The notes below the pieces were generated by a model that was not told the origin of the DNA, did not search any database, and saw only the letters and a list, made by a program, of their open reading frames with translations. 62,467 nucleotides of DNA from Selenomonas sp. (lineage in GTDB: Bacteria > Bacillota > Negativicutes > Selenomonadales > Selenomonadaceae). Location of the stretch: assembly GCA_017635515.1 (NCBI GenBank), contig JAGBLH010000284.1, forward strand, positions 1 through 62,467, given 5' to 3'. The translations under genes were made by a program, and so were the position numbers. This document shows, piece after piece, positions 53,400 to 61,365 of the stretch; positions within the stretch are counted from its first letter, which is position 1, and each line of letters opens with the position of its first letter.

Positions 53400-54971
53400 A
53401 TGAGTTTTATTGCAGTAGTTTCCATGGTACGCAACGAGGCGGATGTGATAGAGAGCTTTGTGCGCCATAATTTGGGCTGGGCTGACAGGCTCTATGTGGC
53501 GGTGCATGAGAGCAGTGATGAGACACTTTCTATATTGCAGGCGCTGCAGGGAGATGGCCTGCCCATCGTCCTTTCCGAGGTGAAGGGGGCGGCTCAGCTC
53601 CAGTCCGAGGTGGTGACCATGCTGATGCGGCAGGCGGTGGCAGAGGGGGCGGCCTTCGTGGTGCCTCTTGATGCCGATGAGTTCCTGCTGCCGGATGGAG
53701 GCAGTAATCCCAGCCAGAGCTTGGGCAATTTCTGCCGTACCATCTTCACGGCCATGGACGAGGGCAAGGTCTACGCTGCTGCTTGGGTGAGATATGTGCC
53801 CAAGAGCGGGCAGGGGTTCCTGCTGTCCCGCAGGGCGCATCGGGAAAAGTGGCCAGAGAAGCTGACCAAGATCATCCTGGGGGCTGAGGCTGTCAGGGCT
53901 GCAGAACTGGAGATTTCCCAAGGGAATCATCTGGTATTGCTGCCAGGGCTAGAAGGAGAGCGCCAGAAGGTGGTGCCAGAAGCGCTGAAGGGAGTCCACA
54001 TCGCCCATTACCCCTGGCGCAGCGAGGAACAGGCTGCCAAGAAAGCTGCTGTGGGCTGGCTGGGCAATGTGGCCAAGTATACCCGCTACACCCGCATCGC
54101 CAACCAGTGGCGGGATGGGTACAGGGAGCTCATGAAGGGCCGGAGCCTCCAGCCGGAGCCACTGCGCCATCCCGTGAAGGCGCCGAGGCTGCCCGGCAGC
54201 GAGGTGGTGAGGCTCTGCTACACGCCGGACTATGACAGGGAAAATCTCCTGGAACTGGTCATGCGGGCGGCAGAGCAGATGGCGGAGGAATGCGCTGAGT
54301 TTCGGGCAATGCTCCTGCGGCAGACGGTCAGCCTTCTCATGCTGTATAAGGGCCATACTGAGCTTTTTGCCAAGACTTTGGCTTCGGCTCTGGCTGATGA
54401 CTATCCCGCCAAGGAATACATCGTGCTGGCACCTGAAGTTTCACCTGAGGATGAAGCGGCTCTGGTGGAGCTGCTGGAACAGCAGCCCGTGGAGAGCATT
54501 TCTCTCTTGTCAGGCCCCACCGCCTGGAGCCTTTTGCCTGAGAGCCTCAAGGGGGAGTTCGTGCAATGGCTGCCGGAGGGCTTTGTCATGCAGCCTGACC
54601 GGCTCATCAAGATGGTGTCTGCCCTCTCGGCACAGGAAGAACTGAGCCTTATGCTGGCGGCAGTGGAGGAAGGGGAGTATCTGGACGACAAGATCATGCG
54701 GCAGGAGGTCTTTGACATCGACATGGGCAAGGAAATCTTCATGCCCGGTGATGGCAGCCAGGCGGCCCAGAGCATCTGGGATGCCAACCAGTGCTTCCCG
54801 GGAGGGCTGGCGTCCGCCATTTTCCGCAAGAGGCAGCTGGAGGCCCTGCAGTGGCCCCCGGCCAAGGACTGGCAGGAAGGCGAGGGGAAGGAACTGCTGG
54901 CTTCGCTCCTGGCTGGCCATGCCTACGGTTATATCGCGGAACCCTTGCTGAAGGTTGAAATTTCCCGCTAG
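53400..54971 (+). CDS. Family 2-type glycosyltransferase
   Basis: 523 residues. The GT-A domain (about 1-250) starts IAVVSMVRNEADVIESFVRHN, has the acidic metal-binding motif DADEF (91-95) and resembles the Glyco_tranf_2_4 subgroup that uses nucleotide sugars on surface or secreted acceptors. A C-terminal half of about 270 residues has no recognised domain. There are no membrane helices, so it acts in the cytoplasm. It is coupled to the TPR gene upstream. Flagellin or another protein as acceptor is a possible reading in a motile cell, but nothing here proves it. Confidence 0.8.
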   Translation: MSFIAVVSMVRNEADVIESFVRHNLGWADRLYVAVHESSDETLSILQALQGDGLPIVLSEVKGAAQLQSEVVTMLMRQAVAEGAAFVVPLDADEFLLPDGGSNPSQSLGNFCRTIFTAMDEGKVYAAAWVRYVPKSGQGFLLSRRAHREKWPEKLTKIILGAEAVRAAELEISQGNHLVLLPGLEGERQKVVPEALKGVHIAHYPWRSEEQAAKKAAVGWLGNVAKYTRYTRIANQWRDGYRELMKGRSLQPEPLRHPVKAPRLPGSEVVRLCYTPDYDRENLLELVMRAAEQMAEECAEFRAMLLRQTVSLLMLYKGHTELFAKTLASALADDYPAKEYIVLAPEVSPEDEAALVELLEQQPVESISLLSGPTAWSLLPESLKGEFVQWLPEGFVMQPDRLIKMVSALSAQEELSLMLAAVEEGEYLDDKIMRQEVFDIDMGKEIFMPGDGSQAAQSIWDANQCFPGGLASAIFRKRQLEALQWPPAKDWQEGEGKELLASLLAGHAYGYIAEPLLKVEISR

Positions 54972-55095
54972 ATAAAAATTTTACTCTATAGCAGGTATTT
55001 TCTTTTGCTTGTGGAATAAGAACAAAAGGGATTCAAGCAGGGAAATAGACCCCAGGGGCATAATCAACAATATTCATGATTGAGGAGGAATATCT

Positions 55096-55629
55096 ATGGC
55101 TGAGGAATTCAAGCAGAATGAGGAGGTAACCAACAAACTGGCTGCTTCTATCGAGGAAATTGCAACATCTACGCAAACTGTCTATGAGGCAGTAGAGCAG
55201 GTGGCGAAGAGCGCCAGCGCGTTGGCCAAAGCAGGGCAGGAGTCTGTGGAGCAGGCGAAATTCCTGCAGGAAAAGAATGCTGATACCATCAAGGTCATCG
55301 ACTTCATCACGAATATTGCTGGCCAGACCAACCTTCTGGGCCTCAACGCCGCCATCGAGGCAGCCCGTGCCGGCGAGCAGGGCAGAGGCTTCGCTGTCGT
55401 GGCTGAGGAAGTAAGAAAGCTTGCTGAGCAGTCCCGTGAGGCAACTGAGAAGATTCAGTCCACCCTGACGGAGATGAACAAGGCCGTTGAGGGCATTTCC
55501 AAGTCCATCGAGAACACTGGCTCCATCAGTGAGGAGCAGGCCGCTTCCACCCAGGAAATCACGGCCAACCTCTCCCGCGTCACCAAGGCGGCAGAGGAAC
55601 TCAAGCGCTACGTTGAATCCTTGAAGTAA
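55096..55629 (+). CDS. Stand-alone chemoreceptor signalling domain (mini-MCP)
   Basis: 177 residues, nearly all a methyl-accepting coiled-coil hairpin. The tip motif that contacts CheA and CheW is intact ([20 protein letters not shown], about 76-95, then [18 protein letters not shown]). There is no ligand-binding part, HAMP domain or membrane helix; only about 70 residues precede the tip. It starts with an ATG after GAGGAGG and ends with a strong terminator, so it is a complete small gene and not an edge fragment. It may act as a soluble decoy, adapter or cytoplasmic sensor in the chemotaxis array. No che genes are in the window. Confidence 0.88.
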   Translation: MAEEFKQNEEVTNKLAASIEEIATSTQTVYEAVEQVAKSASALAKAGQESVEQAKFLQEKNADTIKVIDFITNIAGQTNLLGLNAAIEAARAGEQGRGFAVVAEEVRKLAEQSREATEKIQSTLTEMNKAVEGISKSIENTGSISEEQAASTQEITANLSRVTKAAEELKRYVESLK

Positions 55630-55641
55630 GAAACGTAAAAG

Positions 55642-55676
55642 CAGGGCAGTCCGCAATGGACTGCCCTGTATTTTTT
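55642..55676 (+). terminator. Terminator after the mini-MCP gene
   Basis: CAGGGCAGTCC (55642-55652) pairs perfectly with GGACTGCCCTG (55658-55668), followed by TATTTTTT. It overlaps the stop region of the converging Crp/Fnr gene. Confidence 0.92.
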
Positions 55677-56328
55677 AATTCATGTCCTGCAAGATTTCCC
55701 TGAGCCTTTCTTGCTGCTCACGGTTCAAAGTTATCTTGCCATGCAGCAGGGAGAGGCCGCCTTCGTCCCGCATCTTGGTGACGCAGCGGTTGACGGTCTT
55801 GACGCTGGTGCCGATGTCGTCAGCTATCTGTTGGCGGCTGGTGTGGAGGATGAAGAGGTCAGTCTCGATATCCCCCAGTCGCTTGGCCAGGTATTCTTCA
55901 AAGCGCTCCTGGCTGGGCTGGAATTTCACCCGGCCTGCCTCGTTGGAAGTGGGGTACATCTTGGAGGCCAAGAGTTGGGCAACCGCCACGGCAAAGTCGT
56001 TGTCAGTGCGCATCCATTGCATGAAGGTCTCGGCGCTCATGGAAAGCATCTGGCACTCGGTGATGGCCTCGTTGGTGGCGGCGAAGTGCTCCTGTCCCGC
56101 CAGCACCTCCAGATCGCCCATCAAATCCGGCACCTCCAGGGAGGCGAAGGTGTAGCGCTGGCCGCTTTCAAATTCGTTGCTGACACGCAGCTTCCCTGCG
56201 GTCAGGAGGTAGACGTGGTCAGCCTTCTCGCCTTTTCGCACCACCACATCTCCCGGTTGGAAGGTGCGCTTGGTGGTATGCTGACGGATATTTTCCGGGA
56301 TATGGTCAAGCATATATTCCAGCTTCAT
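55675..56328 (-). CDS. Crp/Fnr-family transcriptional regulator
   Basis: 217 residues: a cyclic-nucleotide-type beta-roll (about 15-120, FQPGDVVVRKGEKADHVYLLTAGKLRV), a dimer helix, and a C-terminal winged helix with TSRQQIADDIGTSVKTVNRCV (about 165-185). The N terminus lacks the cysteine cluster of oxygen-sensing Fnr. The cNMP-binding signature is only partly kept, so the effector is unknown. The ATG at 56328 follows AAAGGA on the minus strand. It is divergent from a purine permease gene, and a 26-bp dyad lies between them, a natural candidate target. Confidence 0.85.
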   Translation of the reverse strand: MKLEYMLDHIPENIRQHTTKRTFQPGDVVVRKGEKADHVYLLTAGKLRVSNEFESGQRYTFASLEVPDLMGDLEVLAGQEHFAATNEAITECQMLSMSAETFMQWMRTDNDFAVAVAQLLASKMYPTSNEAGRVKFQPSQERFEEYLAKRLGDIETDLFILHTSRQQIADDIGTSVKTVNRCVTKMRDEGGLSLLHGKITLNREQQERLREILQDMN

Positions 56329-56374
56329 ATTATGTCCTTTCTTCAACGCACAGCTTTACTAGAAAATTATATCA

Positions 56375-56401
56375 TATACTGCTGCCCTTGGGTAGCAGTA
56401 T
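56375..56401. promoter_or_regulatory. 26-bp dyad in the Crp/Fnr-permease intergenic region
   Basis: 56376-56401 reads as an almost perfect palindrome: 12 pairs (one G-T) around a central TT, with arms ATACTGCT and AGCAGTAT. It overlaps a possible -10 box TATACT (56375-56380) for the permease. A minus-strand TATAAT for the regulator lies beside it at 56366-56371. It is probably an operator shared by both divergent genes. Confidence 0.55.
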
Positions 56402-56432
56402 AAATCTGAATATTTAATTTTGAATGTAATTG

Positions 56433-56461
56433 GGACATTAACGGACGAATGTCCTTTTTTT
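56433..56461 (+). terminator. Terminator-like hairpin in the purine permease leader
   Basis: GGACATT (56433-56439) pairs with AATGTCC (56448-56454) around an 8-nt loop and is followed by seven T. It lies 64 bp before the permease ATG with no gene ending before it on this strand, so it fits an attenuator rather than an end-of-gene terminator. No known purine riboswitch core was recognised. Confidence 0.75.
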
Positions 56462-56524
56462 GTGTGTGGGAAAGGAATAGAATATGGATGCAATAGAGAT
56501 AGAGTCATCAAGGAGGCATTACTC

Positions 56525-57805
56525 ATGGGCGCGCTTTTCGGTGGAGCACTGAAGGACAGGAAAATTTTGCAGAGGGAAATACTGGCAGGCATCACCGCCT
56601 TCTTCGCCATTTCCTACATCATCATCGTCAATCCGCTGATTCTGGCGGATGCAGGCATTCCCGTGGGCATGAGCGTCTTTGCCACCATATTTTCCTCGGT
56701 GATTGGCTGCCTGATCATGGCCTTCGTGGCTGATGCCCCCATTATCCTGACCCCGGGCATGGGCATCAATGCCTTCTTCACCTATACGGTCTGCGCCCAT
56801 ATGGGCCTTAGCTGGCAGGAGGCCATTGCCATTTCTCTGGTATCCGGCCTGATTTTTGCCTATGTGGCCTGCACCAAGTGGGCTGGGCGGCTGTCGGCGG
56901 CTGTGTCTCCTTCTATCAAATGCGCCATCACGGCTGGCATTGGCTTGTTTTTGGTGGAGATTGGCCTGGAGAAAGCGGAGCTTATCCGCCGGGGCAGCAG
57001 TTCCATCATCGAGCTGGGCAGCCTCACCAATCCCGTGGCCCTGCTTTCCATCTTCGGCCTGGTGCTGAGCCTGGCTCTCTATATGCGGAAGGTCATGGGC
57101 AGCTTCTTCATCGCCATCATCATCACCAGCCTGGTGGGCAATGTCTTTGGCGTTGGCATGAGCCAGCCTTTGGATATCAGCCTGGCAGGCATGGCTGATT
57201 ACCCCTCCATGCTGTTTCAGGCAGATTTTTCCCATATCCTGAGCATTCCCTTCCTGCTCTCCGTGTTCTCCATGTCCATGATCATGATTTTCGAGACCAT
57301 GGGGCTTCTGCAGGGGATTCTCCCTGAGAAGGAAAAGTTTGGCAGCACCTATAAAGGTTCTGCCTTCACCACGCTGCTTTCCAGCCTCTTGGGCACCAGC
57401 CCCACGGTGGCGGCAGCTGAGAGCGCCGCAGGCATTGCCAGCGGCGGGCGCACGGGGTTGATGGCTCTGGTGGCAGCTGTGCTGTTCGGCGTCTCCATGT
57501 TTTTCATTTCCTTCCTTTCTTATGTGCCCCAGGCTGCCATTGCGCCGGTCATCATCATCACCGGGGCCATGATGATGCAGCAGCTGCACTATGTGGAGCT
57601 GATGGATTTCTCCGAGTGGTTCCCGGCTTTCCTGATTGTGGTGCTGATTCCCCTGTCCGGCAGCATTTCCACCGGCCTGGCCTTTGGCTTCACTGCCTAT
57701 CCTCTGCTGAAGTGGATGGATGGCAGCAGGAGAGAGGTTTCTGCGCTGGCCTTCGGGCTGGGGTTCCTGTTCCTGTTGGATCTGGTGTTACAGGCAAGTT
57801 TCTGA
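56525..57805 (+). CDS. NCS2 family purine permease (AzgA-like)
   Basis: Polytopic membrane transporter, 426 residues with 11 to 13 helices, of the hypoxanthine/guanine/adenine (AzgA) branch of NCS2. Motifs include GITAFFAISYIIIVNP, TPGMGINAFFTYTVC and LGTSPTVAAAESAAGIASGGRTG. The ATG at 56525 follows AAGGAGG (56510-56516); the frame is open 105 bp further upstream through the leader hairpin but that part is not coding. Uptake of purine bases with H+ is the expected role; the exact base cannot be told. It ends with a strong bidirectional terminator. Confidence 0.88.
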   Translation: MGALFGGALKDRKILQREILAGITAFFAISYIIIVNPLILADAGIPVGMSVFATIFSSVIGCLIMAFVADAPIILTPGMGINAFFTYTVCAHMGLSWQEAIAISLVSGLIFAYVACTKWAGRLSAAVSPSIKCAITAGIGLFLVEIGLEKAELIRRGSSSIIELGSLTNPVALLSIFGLVLSLALYMRKVMGSFFIAIIITSLVGNVFGVGMSQPLDISLAGMADYPSMLFQADFSHILSIPFLLSVFSMSMIMIFETMGLLQGILPEKEKFGSTYKGSAFTTLLSSLLGTSPTVAAAESAAGIASGGRTGLMALVAAVLFGVSMFFISFLSYVPQAAIAPVIIITGAMMMQQLHYVELMDFSEWFPAFLIVVLIPLSGSISTGLAFGFTAYPLLKWMDGSRREVSALAFGLGFLFLLDLVLQASF

Positions 57806-57821
57806 GCTGAATATTCATTAT

Positions 57822-57859
57822 AAAAAATCCTCGCGACTTTGATAGCGCGAGGATTTTTT
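57822..57859. terminator. Bidirectional terminator after the purine permease
   Basis: A perfect 14-bp stem (57822-57835 with 57846-57859) with A6 and T6 at its ends and a 10-nt loop. Confidence 0.93.
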
Positions 57860-57933
57860 GGCGAGGAAATCTCAGTGAATTAATCAACACGCCCTAGGGC
57901 GCAGGTGAACTGAGATTTCATGCAAGGGAGCAG

Positions 57934-58389
57934 TTATTGGAAGTGGCTGAGCAGCTGCAGGGCGAAGTAGGTCACGCCGCCTGCAATCAGCGGCCCTACG
58001 GCCACCCCGTGGAAGAAGATGACCCCCGCCATGGTGCCGATGATGAGGGCGGGAATCACGTCAGGGGTATTTTTCAGCAGGTCGACCCCGCTGCCTCCCG
58101 CCAGCGCCGCCAGCAGCCCTGCGATGATGGCGATGATGCCAGCCTGGCTGCGGAAGGCGTCAATCATGGTGTTGATGGTGATGGTGCCATTGGCGATGGG
58201 CACCAGGATGGCAGCCGTGAGGATGACGATGCCCCAGTTGATGCCCTGAGTGCCCAGCGCATTGAGCGCCGTCGTCAGCCCCAGCACCTTCAGCAAGAGC
58301 ACTATACCTGCGGCGTAGACCACGGTCATATTGTGGCCCAGGTAACTGAGCAGCAGGACGGCGATGATGGTGATATATTCTATGTACAT
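57934..58389 (-). CDS. UPF0756 (DUF441) membrane protein
   Basis: 151 residues with four or five membrane helices, of the UPF0756/YeaL group. Typical runs are LLLLKVLGLT-like and GINWGIVILTAAILVPIA, IIAIIAGLLAALAGGSGVDLLK and IIGTMAGVIFFHGVAVGPLIAGG. The family is widespread in bacteria and its function is unknown. The start has AAGGAGG on the minus strand. It is convergent with the permease and shares the bidirectional terminator. Confidence 0.85.
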   Translation of the reverse strand: MYIEYITIIAVLLLSYLGHNMTVVYAAGIVLLLKVLGLTTALNALGTQGINWGIVILTAAILVPIANGTITINTMIDAFRSQAGIIAIIAGLLAALAGGSGVDLLKNTPDVIPALIIGTMAGVIFFHGVAVGPLIAGGVTYFALQLLSHFQ

Positions 58390-58543
58390 GTGACTTACCT
58401 CCTTGAATTTGTGACACTGACTATTGTATCATATTTTCAGAGAAACTTATTGCAAACCTTGCGGTGAAAATGGAGGAACTTTGGCTGTCTTTGGCGAATG
58501 AAAAAACAGAGTAGTGTACTGTTTTGGGGAAGTAGGCGATAAG

Positions 58544-60253
58544 ATGGACAATAAACCGGTCATGCTCATTGTTGATGATGTGAATATTAACCGCACTGTG
58601 CTGGCCCAGTTTTTCCATGACGAATACCGCATTGTGGAGGCGAAGGACGGCAAGGAAGCCCTGAAGCTGCTGGAAGAGGAAGCTGCCCATATTGTCCTGG
58701 TGGATCTCATGATGCCCGTGATGGACGGGCTGGAGTTCATGAGTGTCATCAAGAGCAATGACCAGTACAAGGGCATGCCCGTGGTGGCCATGACTACCAA
58801 TGGCGACCAGGACGGGCAGACCTGGGCCGTGGAGCTGGGGGCAGCGGACTTCATCACCAAGCCCTTCAATCCCGCCATTGTCAGGAGCCGCATCAAGAAT
58901 GTCATGGGCTCTTCGGAGAACGAGTGGCGGAAGGTGACGCAGCTGGCGTCCGACAAGCAGCTGGCCGAGGTGGTCAGCTACGTGGACAATGACAGCCTCA
59001 CGGGGCTTTACAATCGGGAAGCTTTTTACAGGAAGGCCTCCCGGCTCATCAGAGACAATCAGGAAACCAAATATGAAATCATCTATCTTGATATATACTG
59101 CTTCAAGATCATCAATGACCTGTTCACCATGGAGACTGGCAATCTGGTCTTGAAGACTGCCGCCTATTATTTCAATGTGCTCACTTCGAATGGTGGCATC
59201 TGCGGACGGGTGGAGTCTGACCATTTCGTCCTCTGCGTGCCCAAGGGGCAGGTGAACATCGAGCACCTGCTGGAGGGCATTGACAGCACAGTGGTGTCCC
59301 TGGGCATCAGCCATAATATCGTCTTCTATGCAGGCATCTATGATGTGGAGAACACCTACATGGCGGTGGATCAGATGTGCGACAGGGCACGGCTGGCCAT
59401 GAACACGGTGAAGGGCAGCTATATGCACCGCTATGCCTACTACGATGAAAAGCTCAAGCAGATGATGCTGGAGGAGCAGATGATCGTGCGGGATATGGAG
59501 TTTGCTCTGCAGGAAAGGCAGTTCAGCATTTACCTCCAGCCCGTCTACAACTCGGAGACAGGGAGAATCGTCAGTGCTGAGGCGCTGGTGCGCTGGCAGC
59601 ATCCCTCCCAGGGGATGATTTCTCCGGGCAAGTTCATTCCGCTTTTTGAGCGCAACGGCTTTATCGTGCGCCTGGATCGCTATGTCTGGGAGCGGGTCTG
59701 CGAGTTCATGGCAGAGCTGAGGGAAGCCACGGGGCTGCTGCTGCCGGTTGCCGTCAATGTGTCCCGGCTGAACCTTTACAACCTTGACCTCCTGGACTTC
59801 CTCATGGGGCTGATCAAGAAGCATAGCCTTTCACCTGAATACCTGCACCTGGAAATCACGGAGGAAGCCTATACCCAGGATTCCTACCAGCTCGTTGAGG
59901 AGGTGGAGCTCTTCCGCCAGAATGGCTTCAAGGTCACGCTGGACAATTATGGCAAGGGCTATTCTCCCCTGAGCATGCTGAAGGATTTGCCGGTGGACAC
60001 CCTGAAAGTGGACATGAGCTTCATGACCAGGGGGGACAAAGCAGAGCGCGGCGCCCACATCATGGCGGGTGTGGTGGACGTGGCCAAAGACCTGGGGCTG
60101 GATGTCATCATCGAAGGGGTGGAGACCAAGGCAGACAGGCTGTTTGTGGCCAAGATGGGAGCCAGGCTCATCCAGGGGTACTGCTATGCCAAGCCCATGC
60201 CCAAGGAGGATTTCGTGGAGCTCTGCGCCAAGGATTTCCTTGAGGGAAAGTAA
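58544..60253 (+). CDS. Response regulator with degenerate GGDEF and EAL domains
   Basis: 569 residues. A CheY-like receiver (1-120) has the acidic pair D11-D12 and phospho-acceptor Asp54. The GGDEF domain (about 150-290) is degenerate: the active loop reads ESDHF (224-228). The EAL domain (about 325-569) keeps EAL 346-348, Asn405, Glu437, Lys488, Glu524 and Gln544. The usual DDFG motif is DNYG (467-470), so a metal-binding aspartate has become asparagine. It is therefore more likely a c-di-GMP phosphodiesterase with weak or altered activity, or a binding protein, than a cyclase. The ATG at 58544 has only a weak site upstream. Confidence 0.9.
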   Translation: MDNKPVMLIVDDVNINRTVLAQFFHDEYRIVEAKDGKEALKLLEEEAAHIVLVDLMMPVMDGLEFMSVIKSNDQYKGMPVVAMTTNGDQDGQTWAVELGAADFITKPFNPAIVRSRIKNVMGSSENEWRKVTQLASDKQLAEVVSYVDNDSLTGLYNREAFYRKASRLIRDNQETKYEIIYLDIYCFKIINDLFTMETGNLVLKTAAYYFNVLTSNGGICGRVESDHFVLCVPKGQVNIEHLLEGIDSTVVSLGISHNIVFYAGIYDVENTYMAVDQMCDRARLAMNTVKGSYMHRYAYYDEKLKQMMLEEQMIVRDMEFALQERQFSIYLQPVYNSETGRIVSAEALVRWQHPSQGMISPGKFIPLFERNGFIVRLDRYVWERVCEFMAELREATGLLLPVAVNVSRLNLYNLDLLDFLMGLIKKHSLSPEYLHLEITEEAYTQDSYQLVEEVELFRQNGFKVTLDNYGKGYSPLSMLKDLPVDTLKVDMSFMTRGDKAERGAHIMAGVVDVAKDLGLDVIIEGVETKADRLFVAKMGARLIQGYCYAKPMPKEDFVELCAKDFLEGK

Positions 60254-60265
60254 GCAGGAATTTTG

Positions 60266-60967
60266 ATGACAGTGGTGAAGAAATTGAGTGAGAAGAAACT
60301 GCAAGCCTTTATTTTCGATATGGATGGGGTCATCATCGACAGCGAGCCCATTCACAGCCGGGTGAAGATGGAAACTTTCCGCCATTTCGGCATTGATTTT
60401 GACGAGTCACGCCTCTCAAGCTATATGGGGGGCACCAGCGGCCTGATTTTCAAGGATGTGGTGGCAGAAAGCGGGCGCACGGATATTACCCCGGAAATGC
60501 TCACGGCCTACAAGCACAAGCATTATCTGGAGGTCCTGCAAAGCGGTGGCATTGACCCGGTGGAGGGCACGAGAGAACTTATCCGCGCCCTGCATGAGGC
60601 AGGGGTGCCCCTGGGTCTGGCCACCTCTTCCCATCCGCCGGTGATGAACGCGATACTGGATAATTTTGAGATCCGCAAGTATTTCACCTTCGTCATCTCC
60701 GGGGGCGAGCTGCCCGAGAGCAAGCCCAATCCTGCCATCTACCTGATTTCGGCAGAGCGGCTGGGGGCGAAGCCGGAGAATTGCTGTGTTTTGGAAGATA
60801 CCACCAATGGAATACTGGCGGCGAAGCGGGCGGGCATGTACTGCATCGCTTTCCATAATCCCCATTCCGGGGAGCAGGACCTCAGCCTGGCCGACCGGGT
60901 GGTGGAGAAGATGGCTGAGATTGAGGTGGAAGAGTTATTGTCGCTCCCCCTGGGGGAAGGCTGCTGA
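60266..60967 (+). CDS. HAD-family hydrolase (beta-phosphoglucomutase-like)
   Basis: 233 residues. Motif I FDMDGVIIDSEP (about 16-27), motif II GLATSSHPP and motif III ESKPNPAIY, with motif IV VLEDTTNGILAAKRAGM, give a complete HAD fold with a helical cap. Substrate unknown; sugar phosphates are usual for this subgroup. The ATG at 60266 is preceded by GCAGGAA; the TTG immediately before is also possible. The last eight codons (LPLGEGC) are formed by a REP-like palindrome at 60955-60970, so the original C terminus has apparently been replaced. The gene is 12 bp from the upstream response-regulator gene. Confidence 0.85.
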   Translation: MTVVKKLSEKKLQAFIFDMDGVIIDSEPIHSRVKMETFRHFGIDFDESRLSSYMGGTSGLIFKDVVAESGRTDITPEMLTAYKHKHYLEVLQSGGIDPVEGTRELIRALHEAGVPLGLATSSHPPVMNAILDNFEIRKYFTFVISGGELPESKPNPAIYLISAERLGAKPENCCVLEDTTNGILAAKRAGMYCIAFHNPHSGEQDLSLADRVVEKMAEIEVEELLSLPLGEGC

Positions 60968-60970
60968 AAA
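60955..60970. repeat. REP-like palindrome within the HAD gene end
   Basis: TCCCCC (60955-60960) followed by T and GGGGGAAGG (60962-60970). It resembles the CCTTCCCC/GGGGAAGG units at 33103-33125 and 35640-35658 and runs through the last codons of the HAD gene. Confidence 0.45.
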
Positions 60971-61005
60971 CTTGACTTGATATGATGGGATAGCTAGAAT
61001 ATGGA

Positions 61006-61347
61006 ATGGGGGTAACAGTAGTGGAAAATCTGGAAAAGAAATTCACGGTGTGGCTTCTGACCCGCAAATTTGCCCGCGATCTGGAAGAGGCCAATGCCTT
61101 TGCCAAGGCACTTATAGAGGAGAATTGTCCTGAGGACATTGCTGCTCAGATGGCAGAGGCCAACCAGAGCAATATGGATGTCATGATGGAACTTGGCAAG
61201 GTTACCCCGGAAAAGATAGTGCCCTTTATGGCAGGAAAATTGGACCTGGCCAAGAAGTGCATTATCTTCTGGGAAGAACACGTCAAGGATACCAACGCCA
61301 TCTTTTTCCGTCGCAAGTACGAGGAATATTACGACGAGTATAACTGA
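61006..61347 (+). CDS. Small soluble protein of unknown function
   Basis: Up to 113 residues, mainly helical and charged, without signal peptide or membrane helix. A hydrophobic-aromatic start (FTVWLLTRKFARDLEEAN) and an acidic, tyrosine-rich end (YEEYYDEYN) are notable. An ATG at 61006 has no clear ribosome site; a GTG at 61021 follows a GGGGG run at suitable spacing and would give 108 residues. It ends 18 bp before walJ, so the two are probably cotranscribed. No family was recognised. Confidence 0.65.
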   Translation: MGVTVVENLEKKFTVWLLTRKFARDLEEANAFAKALIEENCPEDIAAQMAEANQSNMDVMMELGKVTPEKIVPFMAGKLDLAKKCIIFWEEHVKDTNAIFFRRKYEEYYDEYN

Positions 61348-61365
61348 GAAGGGGAGATAAGGTTC

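Noticed and set aside
55675..56328. Oxygen-sensing Fnr with iron-sulfur cluster
   Set aside because: The required N-terminal cysteine cluster is absent.
56330..56524. Purine or PreQ1 riboswitch before the purine permease
   Set aside because: The hairpins do not show the conserved core of the purine or PreQ1 classes; kept only as attenuator plus operator.
58421..59824. 467-codon minus-strand open frame opposite the receiver-EAL gene
   Set aside because: His/Gln-rich antisense shadow with no start site.
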